Origin: Oryzias latipes | Lineage: Eukaryota; Chordata; Actinopteri; Beloniformes; Adrianichthyidae | Direction: 5' to 3' | NCBI RefSeq assembly: GCF_002234675.1 | Contig: NC_019879.2 | Location: 2,600,619 to 2,664,618 of the forward strand | Length of the DNA: 64,000 nucleotides | Part shown: piece by piece, positions 23,775 to 34,772 of the stretch | Numbering within the stretch: position 1 is the stretch's first letter | Layout of the letters: each line of letters opens with the position of its first letter | Translations under genes and position numbers: made by a program | The notes under the pieces: model-generated | Databases searched by the model: none | What the model saw: only the letters and a program-made list of their open reading frames with translations | Told to the model about the DNA's origin: nothing

Positions 23775-26567
23775 ATGTCTCTGAGAGGTGATGTGTGCGT
23801 GGTGACGGGCGCCTGTGGATTCCTGGGAAAGAGGCTGGTGAGGCTGCTGCTGGAGGAAGAGGAGACGGCCGAGATCCGACTGCTGGACAAACACGTCCCA
23901 CAGCAAGTTCTGCAGAGTCTGGAGGGTAACTTTCATTCATTCACACCAACACTCACTCATTCAACCTGCTGCATCACAAAGTCAACAAGCCGCAAACAGC
24001 TTTAGTCACAGTTTGCAGGTTTTTTGTGGCTCCAATTCTTTTTTCATAGAGAGTTCTCTATTGTTTTGACAGGGAATTAACAAACAAAATAAGTCTGAAT
24101 TATCTATAAAATGTGACTAAAAATAGCAGTTTGTTACAGAACAAACAATAGGGGAAATATCACACAAACTGCCATAAAAATCCTCTTCTGGTAGCAAAAT
24201 AAAGGCAGAGCAAACAAAAGCAGCTTTGAATCATCTTCAGATGATCAACGACTGCTTTAGAAATTCACCGGAAAGACAACCAGCCTTCTGAGGATGAGTT
24301 ATGGATCCACAGCTCTCAGTCTGAACTCTCAGCTTGGAATTCCTGGATGGCAAATTTCCTGGCTAAAGAGGCATGAGAGCGTCTGGGTTATCGGCACGGC
24401 CAGCATGCACGATGAAAGCGCACTCACCCTGAAGGCAGCATGCCGTCTCCTGAACACATCGTTAATCCTCAACGGGTTCAGATTAGGAGCAACAAAACGC
24501 TGCGCTTCCAACTTTTGCATGAAAGGACTTTTCTCATCGTTGCCAGAAATGTTTTGATTTGAGGAAGACTCACATGAAGAAGAGCCGTGCACGAGCCAGC
24601 TGACATCTTTAATTACAAAGGAATGTGATCCATTTCACGTATATACGTCCAGGATTTTGACCTGTTCTTGTGGCACATTAACTGTTTCTTAATATGACAT
24701 AATCCCCATAAATGATTGAAATGAGGAAAAACACTTTTGCCAACGCCACAGCGGCACATCTGCTTCCTCGTTTGTGATCAAATTGTGAACTTTTCCCATG
24801 ATTCCCTGTGTCAGACTGCAGGGGCGGGACGAAACTCAGCGCCTTTGAAGGAGACATCAGAGACTCGGACTTTGTGAGGAAAGCCTGTCGAGGTGCAACA
24901 AACGTCTTCCACACCGCCTCCATGATTGATGTGCTGGAGTCGGTGGAGTACAGCGAGATCTACGGAGTCAACGTGAAAGGTGCAGCTGCGAGGCCACTTC
25001 CTGTCTTCACAGCACGCCGCTTCACACAAACATAAAGTAAAGACACATATATCTAAACAGTGTTATAGTAATAATTAGGCCCCACAACATATCGCCAATT
25101 TATCGTTATCGCGAAATCAAGCTGTGTAATACGCATATCGCAAAAGACTGCAAAAACTAGCAATAAATGGTTACTTTAAATGTGCTAAAACAATCTTATG
25201 GCAGCTTGAAGTATTTAAAGAATAAAATAAATCCATTTATGCATTTGACCAATCGGATGGAGCCCTTTTATGTAAGATTTTCGCTTCCTTTAATAGAACA
25301 TATTGAATATATAACATATAATATCGCGAGTTTTCTTCATATCCTGAAGCCCTAGTAATAATAATAATATACCAATATTATGACAAAAAACAATATGTAT
25401 AAAAAATAATTTTAAAAGATTCAAAAGAGTTTTCGTTTATGTTAGTTACTCAAGAAATCCTGAAGCAAGCTGCTGTTCCAGAGTGAAGAGTATCAGACTA
25501 CTTCGCCCTTGTGCTATCTTGTGGGGTCCAGATGACCCCACTCCCAAAGTTAGGAGTAGCATGTTGAAACTACCCTGACTTTAAGCCTGAACTCTGGCTG
25601 AAATCCGCCTGAACTTGCTTACTCTGGGTATGTCGGTTCCAAAAGACCGGATATGAGTTGGCGTAATTACGCTCCACTTGGTAACCCTGGGTTAATGCAC
25701 GTGCACGGCAGGTACATAAAGACATTCTCAATGGATCGCCGATTTCCGGAGTCACCATGGAAACGCGTGGAGAAAAAAAGAGAGCGCTATACTTCAGTGA
25801 GACGGAGTCTGAGGTTTTAATGACGGCGTATGAAGATTATACGTCCATCAAAAAAGTAACACGGCTGCATCATCAGACAAAAAAAAGTTTCTGCTTGAAG
25901 AAAAAAAACGGACAAAGTAAACGCACGAATTTCTATTTTTCTATTCTATTTTCATTTTGACGCATATATATATATAAATTATCCAACTTAAATGAATTAC
26001 TTCCATTGGTAACAAGTAATTGGGTTAAATTTATTCAACCTATTTTCTTACGTCTATCCAACTCAATATTTTTTTACAACTCAAATGTACCTATTTATCT
26101 AACTAAATGTAATATTACTCCAATTCAATTAAATGTTTTTCCATCTTTATTTATTGTACTTCTTGAACTTTCATTTGTCTAAGTTTGAGCCTGTAGATAT
26201 TCTAATTTTTAAAACAATAAAATGAATGAAAGAATATGGCATGAAAAATGATAACATACCATTTCTCTGAATTTGACACTAGAGGTAGGATCTTAAGCCC
26301 GAGCCCGAGTCAGAATCCGACCCTAAATTCGGGTCGGATTCTGACTCGGGCTTAAGATCACTAAATGACAATCATTACGTCCGGGTCGGGTCGGGCCGGG
26401 CTTCTCTCTCGCTGACTTTTTTAATAAATATATTGTAATGGCTGCAAAGAAGTTCCTTAGGCGGGCGGTTGTCAAACAGCTCTTTATTAATCCTGTATGT
26501 CAGAACGGTTACCGCACGAACCGAAAGGCACAGCCAGCTTCTTACTCAGAGGGAGAACGTTCACCGA

Positions 26568-26603
<36 letters not shown>

Positions 26604-29600
26604 AGACCCCGCCCCCTCCCACCAGTCACCAGCCCACCGTTGATTGACATACACTGCGGTCCAGCAACTGGCAGAAAGAGGGGGGCGCCGCTCTGTCCAA
26701 ACTCTGGGTCGTTACACTATGTTTATAAAAATGTAGTCTAAAACGATGCGTGGATACTAAACTAAGGAATACTTGATATAAATAAACAATTTGGCTAAAA
26801 CAGAGAAGGCGCTGTAAGCTCATTCATTGCTGTAGAACTACTACTAAACAAGCGCAGACGCAGAGCCAGGGCACGCGCTGTGCACGTGTGGTGAATGTCA
26901 TCTTCCCTCCGCAAGCCCGCATCTATTTTGTTTAGGTATCCCTGATATGGAGCAGCAAGAAGTCAAGGATAAACTTAAGACGGGGGAACTGAAAAGGCAA
27001 ACACGCACCGCCACAGCTGCAGTATTTCTCCGCGTAATGAAGCGAGTGTGCATCAAGATCTCTCTTTCACTCTCTTTGTCTGGCCTCTTATTCTGTGTTC
27101 CAGCGTTATTTTGTTGTGCAAATGCATTTATCATGATCATTAAAATATGTAGATTATTTTAACCTTAAGAAATGTTACTATGGGATAAATTGAAATTTCA
27201 AGTTTGCTTCCAGCTCAGGCCTGCAAATCAAGTTAATTAGTCGGGTTCTGGCCGTGTTCAGCTTTAATGCCCGCGGGCCTGTGTCAGGACAGGCTGGATT
27301 TTTTTAGGCCCAATCTTACCTCTATTTGACACTATGATATTCCTCCGTAGGGGTGGTACATAAACTCAACATCATCTCCCTCCCTCTCACTCATGGTGCA
27401 GAAAGAATTAAACATCACAGGACAAATAACTAGCACAATAAAAAATAACACAGTAAAACAGCTTAACAACTAAACACATTTGGTCAAAAACCCACACTTA
27501 AACCCAAATCCGTCCAGACAGGCAAAGGGAATGATATCCCACAATTCCTCGCGGTGCCAATCAAACAGCAGCACCAAAGTTACACCTACTTAGTTGAATT
27601 AATTTAAATGAAAGTAAAATAACTGTCTGATAACTACGTGTCATTTTTAAGCTGACTTAACTAAAAAATGATTTATCTTAACTTAAGGAAATAATTAAGT
27701 TAGATCAAAGTAAAAAGTTTATTTTTCCAACATCCATATGTGGTCTTATCATGGTGGAAAAATTATTATTATAATATATAAAATTGATTATATAGAAAAG
27801 TATTATCTGAGCTTTTTCATCCACTAAATCATCTTCAAATGGACATGCCATGCTGCTTCCCCTCTCTGAAAACAAACTAACCTTCAACTAAACCTGCTCC
27901 AGACCAGGTTATGTTCAGAGCATGAGTTGCTATGGCAACTTGACCTACCCTGAAACATACCTCCATTTCTGGAACAGAAAGCGGTAGTTGTACACTACTT
28001 TAGCTTCAAACTTACCGTGGGAGCTAGCATGACCTGCTTTCTGGAAACCCCCCCTGCTGTTGTGTTTTAACCCAATTGTTTGGACAGGCCTGGCACCAGA
28101 ACCGGCAGATCTTGTTGGGATAATTGGTCCACCGAAACGTTTTCGCCTTCTGCTTTGGTTTAGCTGAAGTGTGAACAACAGTCGGGGACAATGGTGGGGA
28201 ATTAAACATAATGTCCTAATCTAGGTTGGTGTGCAGAAGCAGCACTGATGATCACCTCTTTTATTGGCTGCACTCTCACTTTCTTTTTTATGAACAGCAG
28301 GTTTTCCAGATGAGGCTTTGTGACTGAGACATGAATCTGTGGCTGAACTCAACGCTAGCACCAAAAGAGGAAAATCACAGTTTGATCCTTTTTCTCATGC
28401 TTTTATTGTAAATTTAAAAAAACAAATGCTGTGACCTGCACACTAAAAATAACCCAATTGGGATTTTTTTTTTTATATAGGGACCAACGTTATGCTAGGT
28501 TATTTAACTCTGGAAAAAAAGAAAAGAAAAAAAGAAAACTCAGGAAAAAAACACATACATTTAGTTCAATTGAAACCACTGTAACCCAAAAGTGAGTGGT
28601 GCTCCAAAATATAACTTAATATACCCCAACATGTATAACCAGAGAATTGGGTTGAAAAAGTAACAAAAGTGTTTTATTATGAGTGTCTTAAATGTTCATG
28701 TGCTCGTGGATTTGGACACCATCAGCCGTTGTTGGTTTGTGCAGAGTAATTTATTAACCGAGCCCAAATAAAATAACAGTATCTTGTAGTAAGGATTTCA
28801 TTATTTATGCAGTTACAACTGACCGAGTTCATGCTCAGACCTTTGCTTCAGTTAGTTTAAAAAACACTACGTGAATATTGTTTCTTTCTTCTTTTACGAT
28901 GCAAACTCTTGAGGAATTTTCAACGTCTCTTCCGTGTCCCCTTATTGGTAAATTGGCTGAGATTAATTTTAATAAAAACTTTGAATTGTTTGGGAAAATT
29001 TAAGAAGAGGGTCAGAGCATGCACTTTTTTTTCCTAAGTTAATGATAAACATGAAGCATGCTCCAAAAACGGTATAGACTTATTCATTTAAAATGTTAAA
29101 AGCAGACAAACAAACAACGCCTCTTTTTAGCCTATCATGTGATAGTTGTCTTGTTTTCAGGGTTAAACAAGATCCTGAAGGTCTAACTTCTGTCTGTCCC
29201 TGTTCTGCAGGAACGCAGCTGCTTCTGGAGGCGTGCCTCCACGAGAACGTCATGTCTTTCATTTACACCAGCACTATTGAGGTGGTGGGACCAAACCCCA
29301 GAGGAGACCCCATGGTCAACGGCACTGAGGACACAGTTTATGACAGCCGTCTCACGTTAAGCTACAGCAAGACCAAAAAGGAGGCCGAAGACAGAACCCT
29401 GCAGGCCAACGGTCAGCTGCTCCAAAACGGAGGCCGACTGGCCACATGCTCCCTGAGGCCCGCGTACATCTTCGGAGAAGGCTGTCGCTTCCTGCTTGGT
29501 CACATGACTGACGGGATTCGAAAGGGGAACGTCCTGAATCGTCTTTCTGCACGAGAGGCCCTGGTCAACCCCGTCTATGTGGGAAACGTGGCCTTTGCTC

Positions 29601-30019
29601 ACCTGCAGGCAGCGCGAAGCTTAAAAGAACCCCAGAAAAGAGACACAGTTGGAGGAAAGTTTTACTTCATCACCGATGACACGCCCCATTTAAGCTATGC
29701 TGACTTTAACTATTGCATGATGTCTCCTTTGGGCTTCAGCGTCCAAGACAAGCTCCAGATGCCTCTGCGCATCTTCTACATAGTCATCTTCTTTCTGGAG
29801 GCGCTGTGCATGCTGCTGCGGCCGTTCATACGCATTGTTCCGCCGATGAATCGGCAGCTCCTCACGCTGCTGAACACGACGTTCACCTTTTCCTACCAGA
29901 AAGCCAAAAGGGATCTGGGTTATTTCCCCAAATACAGCTGGGAAGAGGCGCGCAGACGCACTCTCGACTGGCTTGCCTCACAGTTGCCCCAACAGAGAGA
30001 AACTCTCCAGTCCAATTAG
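23775..30019 (+). CDS. hsd3b: 3-beta-hydroxysteroid dehydrogenase / delta5-4 isomerase
   Basis: It converts delta5-3-beta-hydroxysteroids such as pregnenolone to delta4-3-ketosteroids in two steps, dehydrogenation then isomerisation, in ER and mitochondrial membranes. Exons: 23775-23925, 24815-24979, 29211-30019. GT-AG borders and phases match; the product is 374 residues, the family's usual size (373 in human HSD3B1). Seen: the Rossmann NAD motif TGACGFLG (residues 11-18), EGDIRD and the HTASMIDV segment, [12 protein letters not shown], the catalytic Y157-S-K-T-K161 (YxxxK), [31 protein letters not shown], and a hydrophobic membrane segment at about 290-308 ([16 protein letters not shown]). 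The three-exon coding layout is compact except for intron 2 (4.2 kb), which is swollen by nested transposons. No disabling change is seen. Which teleost paralogue (hsd3b1 or hsd3b2) cannot be settled here. Confidence 0.95.
25506..25555 (+). repeat. Terminus fragment related to the TTAA MITE family
   Basis: Starts CCCTTGTGCTATCTTGTGG, then a partly palindromic GGTCCAGATGACCCC. It shares its first 13 bases with the MITE copies, but the following bases match the palindrome at 30848-30898 instead, so it is a second subfamily. No right end was seen. Confidence 0.55.
25560..25960 (+). pseudogene. Fragment of a Harbinger-type element with a Myb/SANT-like ORF
   Basis: The frame from 25757 reads [20 protein letters not shown] then [14 protein letters not shown]. 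This is the opening of the Myb/SANT-like DNA-binding protein carried by PIF/Harbinger elements (pattern F-x-E-x-E-x-x-L-M-x-A-Y-E). After about 35 residues the similarity is lost in A-rich sequence. The upstream CTGACTTTAAGCCTGAACTC stretch also occurs at 33668-33700. Inferred to be a dead remnant. Confidence 0.5.
26280..27324 (+). mobile_element. hAT element, family E (1045 bp), internally deleted
   Basis: Ends TAGAGGTAGGAT and ATCTTACCTCTA, flanked by a perfect 8-bp duplication TTTGACAC (26272-26279 and 27325-27332). An almost perfect hairpin sits near the left end (26289-26362). A short frame at 26947 ([15 protein letters not shown]) resembles the N-terminal zf-BED region of hAT transposases, so this is probably a deletion derivative of an autonomous element. 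It includes a (CA)15 tract at 26571-26600. It sits within older Harbinger-type DNA in hsd3b intron 2. Confidence 0.85.
26571..26600 (+). repeat. (CA)15 microsatellite
   Basis: Uninterrupted CA dinucleotides. Confidence 0.95.
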
Positions 30020-30192
30020 GGTCAAGTCACTGACAAAAAGAAGCAACGAAACCTGTCGATTCGGTAGATTTGACTCCATGCGTAACTGGTTTTAGTAAGT
30101 TGATGTCAGATTGGGGATCCCAATGGGGACGGCTTTCAAAGAGCTCTATAGAGCGGGTTCATATTACACTGACTTGGACTGTTTTGAATGCT

Positions 30193-30198
30193 AATAAA
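30193..30198 (+). terminator. Probable poly(A) signal of hsd3b
   Basis: Canonical AATAAA 174 bases after the stop codon, followed by a T/G-rich stretch (ttatttgtcactttggtctgg-like), as expected of a cleavage site. Confidence 0.7.
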
Positions 30199-30847
30199 AG
30201 GTATGGAAACTTTATTTGTCACTTTGGTCTGGTTTATTGATTCTTATATTTAAGTATGTGAACAAAGAAAAGATCCTCACAGTTCAAAAATGTGAGATAA
30301 AACCTTAGATGTAATATTCTAAAGAGGAATCCTCAGCTTAGCGTTGGATCTGCTTCCTCGTTCTGTTCAGGACAGCAGGTCTCTGCAGGATAACACACTT
30401 ACCTACAGAAGGGCAGGATAATCCCTGAAACCAGGTTTTTCTTATTTTTCTAAAAATTACTATTTTTTTTTAACAAAAAGGAAAAAAAACTAATCCAAGA
30501 CTTGAGCATCAACTACCATTACAAATTCCTGGAGTTCTCTTAATCGTAGTTAAGTGGACTAAACCTTAAAAACCTGAAGATCTGCCTGACTCATAACCAG
30601 ATTTCTGCTTCCAGCTGCGGTCTTTGTGAAAATGTTCTATTTTATCTTTTTTGTATAAAATAGCTGTAGGAAACAGTTAAAGGTTTTGCTTTGGTTTAGA
30701 CTTTGTTTGTTCTGACCTTTATATTTTTCGCTACCTTCACACCTCCCTCAGCAACATGTGTTCAAGCGGCCACCACCAATGGATAGTCTATGTAAACGCA
30801 CGTTTTGTGCTTCCGTGTTCAAAACTCTGGCCTTCACATAACCTTAA

Positions 30848-30898
30848 CCCTTGTGCTATCTTGTGGGGTCACCTGGACCCCACAAGATAGCACAAGGG
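30848..30898. repeat. 51-bp perfect palindrome of MITE termini
   Basis: A 23-base arm starting CCCTTGTGCTATC, a 5-base loop (ACCTG), then the exact reverse complement of the arm ending GATAGCACAAGGG. TTAA precedes it (30844-30847); TGCT follows instead of TTAA. It looks like both ends of the TTAA family with nearly all the interior removed. Confidence 0.85.
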
Positions 30899-31228
30899 TG
30901 CTAGTTTCTACAACCATTTTCGGGCTCTCTGTGCAAAACAAGTGGCCATTGAACACGCATTGCAGGTTAAATCTGGCCCATCCTTGACCAACCAGAGGCT
31001 TGGATTTGGCAGTGATTAGTTACATTGATGTATGGATGGCGTCCTTTTGTATTTATGGGCTTGCCAGACTTTTGAAAATTGATCATGAAGGAGAAATGAA
31101 TAATTGTGGGTTGCTGCGGGAATTCTATGACCAAGTTTTTCATTTATGGAAATAAAGCTGTGAAAGAGAAAAAAAGCCTGGAGAAAGACTTTCACCGCTT
31201 CAATATTTCACAACAAGCCTCTTGCAAC

Positions 31229-32140
31229 CAGTGACGTGCGGTGAGGTTGATGGCAGGTGAGGCACCGACTCCTCTGGAGTGGGATTTACAATTGCAAGAA
31301 CTGAATATTTCACCGTTCATTCAACAGCAGGTAACAGCATAGAAGGTACACACAAGAAGATATTTGTCCTATGGAGATTATTTCTTTTAGAACACTCTTC
31401 TTGTGTATAAAATTATTTATATGTACTGTAAACAAATTAAAGTAGAATAAAGAACAAATTAAAGAACAGATGTGTTCAGCAAACATTTCATTTTAAATGC
31501 TCAGTAACTACTTCTGGTATTTTTCCAACTTCAGGTTCTGGAGCTTTAATGTTATCAAATGTTTTCGGTGAAACTGATCATAAAAATCATTCTGTTAGGC
31601 CTAAAATGTAGTTTTCAAATACTTACATTTTTTTCCACTTACTCCCGTGTTATTTTTAAAAAACAAAAAATTGAAAACCATGTTTGGCCTTACTTTTTGG
31701 GTCCATGCGCCGATCCTTCTCTACAAAAAGCTCTATGATCTGTTGGAAAAGTCTTCCTTATTTTCCTTTAGTGTAATGATTCTCTTCCTGTCAATGAAGA
31801 AAGACTTCCTTAGTCTGTTCTGTTTCTACTCCACCAGTGTAGCTACAAAGCAGCTGTCAGCTCAGGTCTGCCCCCTGCTGGCAAGGCTCGTGTCACCGGC
31901 AGCGCTCTGACGGCACGTCTGGTAAAACTGGACCATACAGTCAAACGTGCGACGAAGCTCTGGAGTTTCCACTCCCTATGTGATCGCGCAACACTCAAAT
32001 TTAGCGATGTTAACCTTAGAAAATGTGCAAAACCTGTCGACTCAACTGACAATAATATTTTCTTAATGTACATGTTTCTATTTTATCACAATAACAGGTG
32101 AGACCGAGCCTCACTTGCCTCATCTGACTGCACGTCACTG
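31229..32140 (+). mobile_element. Non-autonomous hAT element, family B, copy 1 (912 bp)
   Basis: Ends CAGTGACGTGCGGTGAGG and, inverted, TGACTGCACGTCACTG. Flanks are CTTGCAAC (31221-31228) and CTTCCAAC (32141-32148), a 7/8 match to an 8-bp duplication. No transposase. Copy 2 is at 48879-49564. Confidence 0.85.
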
Positions 32141-32420
32141 CTTCCAACTGTAGACGGCAGATGGTAAACACAAGTAAAAGGAAAAAGAAGAAGCCCCTCC
32201 CTGTTTTCCCTGTGTGAACACCATGAGCTGAATGCACAGTCAAGAACCTGCGTATAGCTCACTCTTGAACACAGGTGAAGGGCCCGCTTTGTCTGTAGCA
32301 TTAGAGAGTTTGTCGTTGTTAAAAGAAGACTCCATCAACCCCTTATGGTCTGGTGGAGTTCTGCCATCTTCATGCCATGCGTTGTCTTTACTTTTCAGGC
32401 ATCATTGAGACTAAACAATT

Positions 32421-32600
32421 GCTGTGTCCAAATTACCACACTCCTCATTACTTAGTGCCCTGCTTAGGGCGTTTTGTCTGAATGTCCACATCTACAATTC
32501 CAAAATCAAGTACCCTGGAAATTTTCCAGAAGTCTTTGCCTAAAACCGGTGGTGTGCATCGATGCTTTCTAGATTGGTGAGTATAGACCACAATGCAGTG
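32421..32600 (+). repeat. Left-half fragment of the 7243-type inverted-repeat element
   Basis: Shares GTGTCCAAATTACC, GCTTAGGGCG, TCTACAATTCCAAA, CCAGAAGTCTTTGC and ATAGACCACAATGCA in order with 7249-7430. The right end is missing or unrecognisable. Confidence 0.65.
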
Positions 32601-34318
32601 CGTGTGAACGATTTGTCATTTGAAAATAATTTATGTAAATGTATATTTTACAAATCCTCCAAGTCTAAATTGTCAAGACCCTGTAGATTCCTATAAAGTC
32701 TTTGTAAAATGTTCAAATGTGGGTGATTCTGCAATTATTGAAGAATCTGTGTACCTTGCAGAAAAACAAAAAAAAAACATTTGTGATTTTTGCCAATATA
32801 ACTTGATACTAAGAGGAACTTTGAAAAATTAAATGATAGAAAATGTATTATATTTGTAAAAATTTTGTTTTTCATTGGTTTTTCTATGTTTCCTTTGTCC
32901 CTGGGCTAGATTGTCGATATTAAATCTTTCCCAAAAGTGGTTATAAATGTTGATCCACTTGTTAGTTTTTTGGATTAATTCCACTAAACTATTCAATTAA
33001 TTCATGTGTTTGTAAGATATGTACGTATTTCATGATTTTTTTCATTAAAAAAACTCCTATTCCTAAGAGTCATTGTCATTTCAATAACACACTACAAATG
33101 TACCTTAATAGATTTTTTTCTAAATAGTTGTAGAGTTAAGGCTGATTTCAATTGGTCCATCTGCATCATTTATGACTACCAAAGTTCTGGATGAGCAGAG
33201 AAAGCGGGACAAACAACTGAACACAGAGGTGTCAGGACTAACCACTCCTCTGGGAGCCAGTGGTGGGTAGGGGGAACGGACCGGAGACACAACAGAGACA
33301 ATGTAAACTAACTGAAGGTTGTGAGTCGACTCCCCACCCAATGCAAAGGAGATGCACTGCAGACAGACCAGCGTAAATCCAGGGAAACAGTCACAGCAGT
33401 TGTCAAGTGAGAGTACATGGAAGGAGAGTGAAGTTAGCTCTATGGTAGGGAGTCAAACAAGGACAACATCAAAGTAAACATTTGCTAAACCAAGAGTAGG
33501 TTTATTGGTCGTCATTTCCAAACAGCTCACATTTCCTCTAAACGTGCAAACAATGTAAGGATTCTGGCCTTTAGTTTGGTTTCAGTTGTGTTCTTGGTTT
33601 TGGTCATGTTTTGATTTTTTTCTCTTTCAGTCACTCCAGGGGGTTATTCCAGAAGGCCCGTTTAAACTGCCCTGACTTTAACCCTGAACTCTGGCTCTGA
33701 GGGTTAGTTTAGTCTCTTTAGCTGGTTTAGTTTACAATTTACCTATTGAAATGTATGACACTATAAAATATTTATGATTGTATGTTTCCTATACAATTAC
33801 CGTTATGAAGCCCATCGAGTCGACTGTTATTGTAATATTGTGCCATATAGATAAAATTGAATTGAATAAAAAAATGCTGCTCAAATTTAAATTACTGCTC
33901 TTCCTCACAACATATTCCTGTGAATGTGTTCGAGAGCAACTACAGAATTCTTCGGATTTTCCCACCAAGAGCTGCAAAAGTATTCTCCTAGCCACCTTCA
34001 TCCAACAGAACCAGTCACTGATAGAAATACTCTAAACCTCAGCTGGGAGGATTACTCTGTGTGCTCTACCCAGCATTACTTAAGCTGTGGGGCTTTCTCT
34101 GGGGTATGAGGTTCAGAACATTCCTGCAGATTTACCTGAGGGGGGGGGGGGGGGTAGTTTGGATTGAATATAAAAAAACCACAAAAATAATTATAATGCT
34201 TACATGTTAGCATGCTGGTTAGATAAAAAAAGCAACTTGTCAGCCTATTTCATTGATTTTCTTTTTAACAGTCACCTTCTACTCCTTTAAAGCACAAACA
34301 CAAACCATACACAAATGT

Positions 34319-34319
<1 letters not shown>

Positions 34320-34349
<30 letters not shown>
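34320..34349 (+). repeat. (CA)n microsatellite
   Basis: About 15 CA units. Confidence 0.95.
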
Positions 34350-34353
<4 letters not shown>

Positions 34354-34772
34354 GGGCAGCCAGGCCAGAGTCCAACTAAACAACAAACAGCCATTCAGCC
34401 TGAATGAGGTCATGGATTCACCACCAGGCAAAGACATCCAAACACTTGTTGGCTCGGTGTGAAAGCCCATCTGGGGGGGAATCTCTGAATGTGATGAGTA
34501 CAAGGGAAAAGACAGGGAAAGGTTTGTTGTGGATTGGGTGAGGCTTAAAGGGGGCTTCTCAGCCTTATTTCGGTACACTCTGGGAATGGTTTGGACCAGT
34601 GCAGCCTTGCTTCACATCGTTTCTCTCTTCAAAGCTGAGGTTGTGCTTCGGAGTTGCACAGAGCTGGGATTTCCTCCATCCACCTACTTGGGGGCTAAAC
34701 AGAGCAGCTGAGAACAGTTAAGAACCAGCTAAACCTCCTTGGCTGCTTTTTTCTCCACTTTCTTCTCCAGAA

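Larger units (their letters stand above)
24980..29210 (+). other. Transposon-filled intron 2 of hsd3b
   Basis: Left to right: a fish repeat with 'atcgcgaaatcaagc/atatcgcgag' ends (about 25075-25360), a terminus of the TTAA-MITE family (25506-25555), a Harbinger-like Myb fragment (25560-25960), a hAT element (26280-27324), AT-rich repeat (27580-27720), probable right flank of the Harbinger-like element (about 27890-27990), and a diffuse repeat with 'aacccaattggg' motifs (28435-28640). Confidence 0.65.
30020..34772. other. Intergenic region between hsd3b and pla1a
   Basis: 4.75 kb without a supported gene. It holds a 51-bp palindrome (30848), a hAT element (31229-32140), a left-half fragment of the 7243-type element (32421-32600), a Harbinger-like terminus fragment (33640-33720), a G-run (34141-34154) and a CA tract (34320-34349). 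It is also the point where two human synteny blocks meet. Confidence 0.7.
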
